Assembly (NCBI GenBank): GCA_949361645.1
Contig: OX442416.1
Location: 16,682,993 to 16,746,992 of the forward strand
From: Spongilla lacustris
Lineage: Eukaryota; Porifera; Demospongiae; Spongillida; Spongillidae
Direction: 5' to 3'
DNA length: 64,000 nucleotides
Positions within the stretch are counted from its first letter, which is position 1. Each line of letters opens with the position of its first letter. The notes under the pieces are model-generated. The model was not told where the DNA came from and made no database searches. It saw only the letters and a list, made by a program, of their open reading frames with translations. The translations under genes were made by a program, and so were the position numbers. Shown here one piece after another: positions 59,288-64,000 of this stretch.

Positions 59288-60171
59288 GATGCAAGCTGTA
59301 TCAATTAGTATTTGATGGACACTTAGGTACAACGTTTAAGGAAATATAGAGCATAAAAAACAATAACATGTGGCAATTGTTTGGTTAGATTTTGCTTATA
59401 ATATAATATGCATGTATTGATAATGACACACCATAAAATACTCACTTGTAAATGATCCAACACTTACATGTAATTTGTACCAATTAATATATTGGACTCA
59501 ACTAATAAATGTATATCAGCAGCAGCTAGGACTGATACGACCATACCTTTTTACACATGTTCTTCTTGACATACTGCTATTCACCTCTTCCCCTCTCATT
59601 CTGGCTGCCATCAGATAGTTGATAATGGCCACCATACTGTACAGCTGGGTTTACATGGCAGTGATTATACTTTTAAGGGGTTCATTTGCAGCATACCAGA
59701 CACTACCTATACAACTAACGATCAGTGATGCACATGGACTGACTTGTCAGCTGAATTTTATTAAGGTGCACGTCTAATTAAACTGATGAATGGAAATCTC
59801 GTATTTTAATTACTTTCTGCAGATGAAGGATCGAATCAATTTCATATAGAGTGGTTTTACGTGTAGTTCGTGGCCTATTTAAATACGGTCATATTTTAAC
59901 TTTTAAGCCTCCGCGTAGCGGATACGGAACTGGTGTACACATACATCATTTTTATGATGTACGCGTCCGGGATAATGTAAGTCTATACGAAAGTTTACAA
60001 AGGGAAAACATTCGAGGTGCCGAAGTACATGTATATACGTTGGCCTCTCCGTATACAGCTAGGCTTGATACATTTTTACGATGAATAACATACACAGGAA
60101 ATAGCTACAAGTTATCATTCTAAATCCTGCACCATGCTTCACTTCTACGACAGCGGTCACACTCCATTGGT
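59288..60171. other. 3' flank of the ROCO gene
   Basis: An AATAAA at 59504-59509 could be the polyadenylation signal. The 77-codon ORF at 59851-60084 has no recognised family. Confidence 0.4.
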
Positions 60172-60267
60172 AACTAGTATTGGAACCCATACTATTTTTA
60201 ATATACATGTATATACCAGATCTGGTATATATATTAAAAGTAGTATACATGGGTTCCAATTACTAGT
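60172..60267. repeat. 96-bp near-perfect palindrome
   Basis: AACTAGTATTGGAACCCA and the inverted TGGGTTCCAATTACTAGT surround arms meeting at CCAGATCTGG (60216-60225), with no spacer. Small indels separate the arms. Confidence 0.82.
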
Positions 60268-60909
60268 GTGTTCATATTCAGTTCACCTCTATGTATTGCC
60301 GAAGATTACACAGTGGGCTCCACACCTCATGTCAACGTTTGTACTTTACTTCCTTCCATGATTCCTCATAACTCACTCTATAAACCAATAGTGTATCATC
60401 ATGAAAATCATGGCCCATGTGGCATGGCCGTAGATGCATGCATGCAGCTAAATGGGTAACTATTGCTGCATGGGCAGTCACAAAGTGTAAACCTTTCATC
60501 CATTCTGCAGCGTACAAGACCAACCCTCCATGCAATAGCAGTAGATGCTCTATAATAAACTTCTGGGTTTGTACAGTGGTTGGCGAAAACTGACAATCTC
60601 AAATGCAGACCGTGAAGAGCAAATCATAACTGAACGAACATACATAGAAAAACCATGCATATCCATGCCGCAGATCAAAACTTGACATTCAGTATAATGC
60701 AAAATATGCCTAGGTTATTTCCTCCCATTTAAAAAAATATGTACCGGTACAAAATGTCCCAACCGTACACTTCGCGGTACGGTTTTGAATGTAACGCAAT
60801 CTCACCTGCCAGCTAGCGGCTATAGGCTGAGCCGCTTAGGTTGTTATGATGTGCTGCTGAAAATTGTTCTAGCAGTGTTTGGATTAAAGCTTTACAAAAG
60901 GGTCGCCGG
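60268..60909. other. Intergenic sequence
   Basis: No gene recognised. Confidence 0.4.
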
Positions 60910-61128
60910 TGTTGGCTTAGGGTGTGTAACCTCCCCTGAATAATGAAAATCGATTTTTACGAATACTTTTAAAACACTAATCGATTTTCAGGTTTTTCCG
61001 GATCTGAAAATCAATTTTTTCCGAATACTTAAAAAAGAAAATCAATTTTTCCGAATAGGTTTTGACAATTTGCCAGCCGAATACCTAGGTTATTCGGGTT
61101 TTCTGCTCACTGAGCCACCTAAATGTAC

Positions 61129-62571
61129 ATGTTCCGCGCGAATTGTAAATTTGCGCGATTTCGAAATTGTGTTGCGCAGTTTGAAAATTTCGAAACTGCG
61201 TACCGATTTCGAAACTGTCCTCCGATTTTAAAATTGCCACCCAATTTCGAAATTGCGCTGTGCAATTTCGAAATCGCGTAACTTCAATATGCATGCGCAC
61301 TTTGAAAAGTTGCATAATGAAAACAATACCGGCGTGCAATGTTGACATAAGAATAAGCTAATGCAGATAATACATCTCAATCCACACCATTAGACCGAGA
61401 CAACTTCTTTTCTAGCTATATGTTTTCTTGCATAACGTTACATTCCTGCTTGTCTGTAAATGGCATCATCAACCGGCTCACAAAACAATTTACTAGGTGG
61501 ATCCGCATTGCACTCTGATCCCAAATCTTTGATGAGGGTACTTCACCATTGCAAAGTGCTGTAGCTGCACCACAGTCATTGCACCCTGTCTGCTTTTGGC
61601 ATTTTATCACTTGAATGGTATAACTTGTACTATCAGTTGGCAATTAATAAAGCTGGAGATCTGTGCAACTATAGATTGACTTGTTTTACGGTGATTCATG
61701 CTATCATAAAGATTGATGGTGTTTCCAGGCCTCCAGGGCATCCAATTGTGGAAACGCACAACCAATGATTACCTGAATGTAATATTTGGATTCCTTCAGA
61801 TCAGATGACATAACTTGCCATTGGCCTGCATATCTGTGAAAGTGTCGGTGGTTGTAAGCCACCAATATGTGCAAATTGTTTCTTTAGTAGTATCTGTGCA
61901 GCATAAATATGTTTGTCAGAGAGCCATTTTTTGTGCACTCAAAGAACTCATCTATAAATGCTACTCGTTTCCATTTGGCCATAACCGTTGTGTCATTGGT
62001 GTTCTGCGAATTCAACACGTAGATATACATGTATATGTAGGTATGTGGCATATATATGTTAATATGTGGTACGCGTGAGTGGTGTGCTTCGTCACGTTAC
62101 CTGATTTTTGGCTGGGAGACGCAGCACATCTTTAACTCCTAGTGCGGTTAATCATTTCAAAGCGTTTTTTCTTTACCCAGAATTTGAATTGTGAGCCGGC
62201 TGTAAGTTACTGCCGATGGATCCTTTTTGATGTCATTCACAATTCGTTGTCCTTTCTCTCGATCTCTAGAAATAGTCTTACTCGTCAGTTTTATCATCCC
62301 TGTCCTTGAACTGTTCAACGCAAAATCTCTCAAAAAGCTAGTTCTGATCGCACTTCGACGAAGGTGACTTAAACAACACATGCACGTGCAGTTTTGAAAG
62401 TGCGCATGCGTATTGAAGTTACGCGATTTCGAAATTGCGCAGCGCAATTTCGAAATTGGGTGGCAATTTTAAAATCGAAGGACAGTTTCGAAATCGGTAC
62501 GCAATTTTGAAATTTTCAAATTGCGCAACGCAATTTCGAAATTGCGCAAATTTACAATTCGCGCGGAACAT
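61129..62571. repeat. 1.44 kb inverted-repeat insert inside the hAT element
   Basis: The arms 61129 to about 61308 and about 62391 to 62571 start ATGTTCCGCGCGAATTGTAA and end near GCATGCGCACTTT. Each arm is itself built of repeated ATTTCGAAATTGCGC-type palindromic units. The core (61310-62390) has short ORFs only. It could be a separate element nested in the hAT element. Confidence 0.75.
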
Positions 62572-62581
62572 ACACATCACA

Positions 62582-62832
62582 TCAGATACCCTCGTACAGC
62601 TAAACCATACACCAGATGCCCTCAGCACACAAACATGCTTACCCCCATCACACCAGTGCCCTCATGTGGCACACAACCATAGCTAACCCCATCACACAAC
62701 CACAGCTACCTCCATCACACCAGACACCCTCCTACAACTACCCACATTACACCAGATCAGTACAGCATGCATCCACAGCTACCCACATCACACCAGATGC
62801 ACTCAGCATACAACCACAGCTACCTACATAGG
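62582..62832 (+). repeat. Degenerate ~40-bp minisatellite
   Basis: Units of the type ACCACAGCTACC(C/T)ACATCA followed by CACCAGATGC(C/A)CTCAGCA(T/C)AC recur about six times with variable length. Confidence 0.75.
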
Positions 62833-63533
62833 CCTAAATCGCTTGGCCTAACCATGTGCATACCTAGATGGGCGTGTCCTGACCTAAGTTAGCGTGGTCA
62901 CGCTGAGGTCTACCTACACATCGCACTTAAGAGTAGAACCACAGATGAAGTTTACGCACCACCAGCCATACAGCCTCCATTTCACCATTGCGAGTTTTGA
63001 AAATACTAGTAGCGATCGCGCGGCAATAGGTCTATCACTATTGATCAGCTCAGAGAGATTGATGCAAGAAACCAGCTACTGTACTTCGAAATGCACTAAG
63101 CGAACTAACTTTGATTTGTAGCTGGAGCTGTCCGTCGTCATGACTCGTGAAGTGGGAAGATCGTCATCTGTTGGCTAGTTCGAATTACTGCCCGTACATG
63201 TAAGCTGCATCTGTGATCTCGTCCCCACGTATGTATAAATAATAATTATAGTAACCAGAGTGACGTTAATTAACCAATTGGAAGTAATTACATGTAACAT
63301 CGTAAACGCGTATCCGGATATCGTCATAAAAAGGTATTCGAATAATGGGCAAATTGTCGATGCGGACGACGAATACCTAAGTACCTCCGAATGGAGATTT
63401 ATTTCGAATAGAACAAATAACCAATAATCGATTTTTCCGAGTAATGCTAAATTGCTATTCGAACGGATAGGTTTTTGCGAATATCCGAATAACCCGAATA
63501 ATCAGATAACCGGTTACACACCCTATGTTGGCT

Positions 63534-64000
63534 TCGTTGGCCTTGGCAACGCTGACGGGTCTGTTACCTGTGTATATGGTCGGTGGTGTACTGCAATCGG
63601 ATATTTGGAGTTATACATGTACTTCAGATGGGTGAAGTTACTCTTCACGATTTGGGTACTTTTCGTCTCTTCTGTTTTGCGGTACTCCACAAGATTTGCA
63701 CGTTGTGACGTTACTACTCGTACCAGCGGCTCCGATAAATATAACCAAAACCTATCGAAGTAGTCCAGGTGCTAATAAATGACGCCGCGTTCACCGAAAG
63801 GTTTGCCATCTAGGATTATTGCATGGGATGGTCCAACAATTTTTATTCACATCAATTTAGCCATGATATGGATGTCATGGTGATAGTGACCAATTTTAAG
63901 CAGCTCCTACTGTTGGCTAAAACATATCACCTTATATATAACCAATGGACCATTTACCTCTTATGAGAATTAGGTCAACACAAAATCGACATGTTACAGT
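63534..64000. other. Sequence right of the hAT element
   Basis: Together with the left flank ending at 60909 this would be one continuous sequence before insertion. An open frame runs through the right flank to about 63763 but is unrecognised. Confidence 0.4.

Larger units (their letters stand above)
60910..63533. mobile_element. 2.6 kb non-autonomous hAT-type element with 8-bp target duplication
   Basis: The element is 60918-63525. Ends TAGGGTGTGTAACC and GGTTACACACCCTA are exact inverted repeats. The 8-bp TGTTGGCT occurs at 60910-60917 and again at 63526-63533. The terminal TAGGG and 8-bp duplication are hAT hallmarks. Subterminal zones (60950-61090 and 63335-63510) are filled with scattered CGAATA / TTTTTCCGAAT motifs in both orientations, plausible transposase-binding sites. 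No transposase is encoded. Confidence 0.88.

Noticed and set aside
59851..60084. 77-codon ORF downstream of the ROCO gene
   Set aside because: No start context, family or partner exon recognised.
61129..62571. CRISPR-like or tandem array from repeated ATTTCGAAATT words
   Set aside because: Units are irregular and palindromic without constant spacers, and the DNA is eukaryotic; it is an inverted-repeat element.

Overview
The window looks like eukaryotic, metazoan nuclear DNA, most likely from a demosponge. Genes are split by short or transposon-filled introns. Protein families are ones I associate with sponges and cnidarians: a ROCO GTPase with several death-fold domains, a Crinkler-type kinase, an AID/APOBEC-like deaminase and a cysteine-rich multi-pass membrane family. 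A large share of the rest is relics of non-LTR, Ty3/gypsy, pogo and hAT elements and many fold-back (palindromic) elements. Species identity is inference; no search was run.

Layout. 1-1937: decayed multi-pass membrane protein pseudogene (+). 2258-2560: non-LTR relic. 3571-8154: 4.6 kb element with about 1.3 kb inverted arms and a 6-bp target duplication, nested in another repeat. 8155-12820: repeats, poly-G/C tracts, a fold-back. 12821-14919: degenerate pogo transposon. 15450-16056: non-LTR RT relic. 17263-20380: three-exon gene with a basic N-terminal exon, a ubiquitin-like 'header' exon and an AID/APOBEC-like deaminase exon. 21440-22140: another non-LTR relic. 22841-24841: partial, broken second copy of the deaminase locus. 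26060-27952: two oppositely oriented non-LTR 3' relics. 28427-28652: near-perfect palindromic pogo-type MITE. 29124-35665 (-): two-exon gene joining a ubiquitin-like header to a Crinkler-type protein kinase across a 4.8 kb intron full of fold-backs and a >550 bp GGAT satellite. 36600-47040: many palindromic elements and simple repeats. 47940-49650 (-): Ty3/gypsy pol relic split by a 919-bp MITE. 50654-51437: fold-back. 53083-59287 (+): ROCO GTPase gene with four death-fold exons. 60918-63525: non-autonomous hAT element with 8-bp target duplications and an internal inverted repeat.

Functionally, the three intact-looking genes fit intracellular immunity or self/non-self defence: a nucleic-acid deaminase and a kinase that appear to share the same N-terminal header domain, and a STAND-like GTPase that would signal through death-fold domains. 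The two most notable observations are (1) the header-plus-AID/APOBEC-like deaminase, with broken duplicates beside it, and (2) three ROCO death-fold exons that all begin in phase 0 and end in phase 2, so the frame stays open only if exactly one is joined to the terminal death-domain exon, which suggests mutually exclusive splicing.
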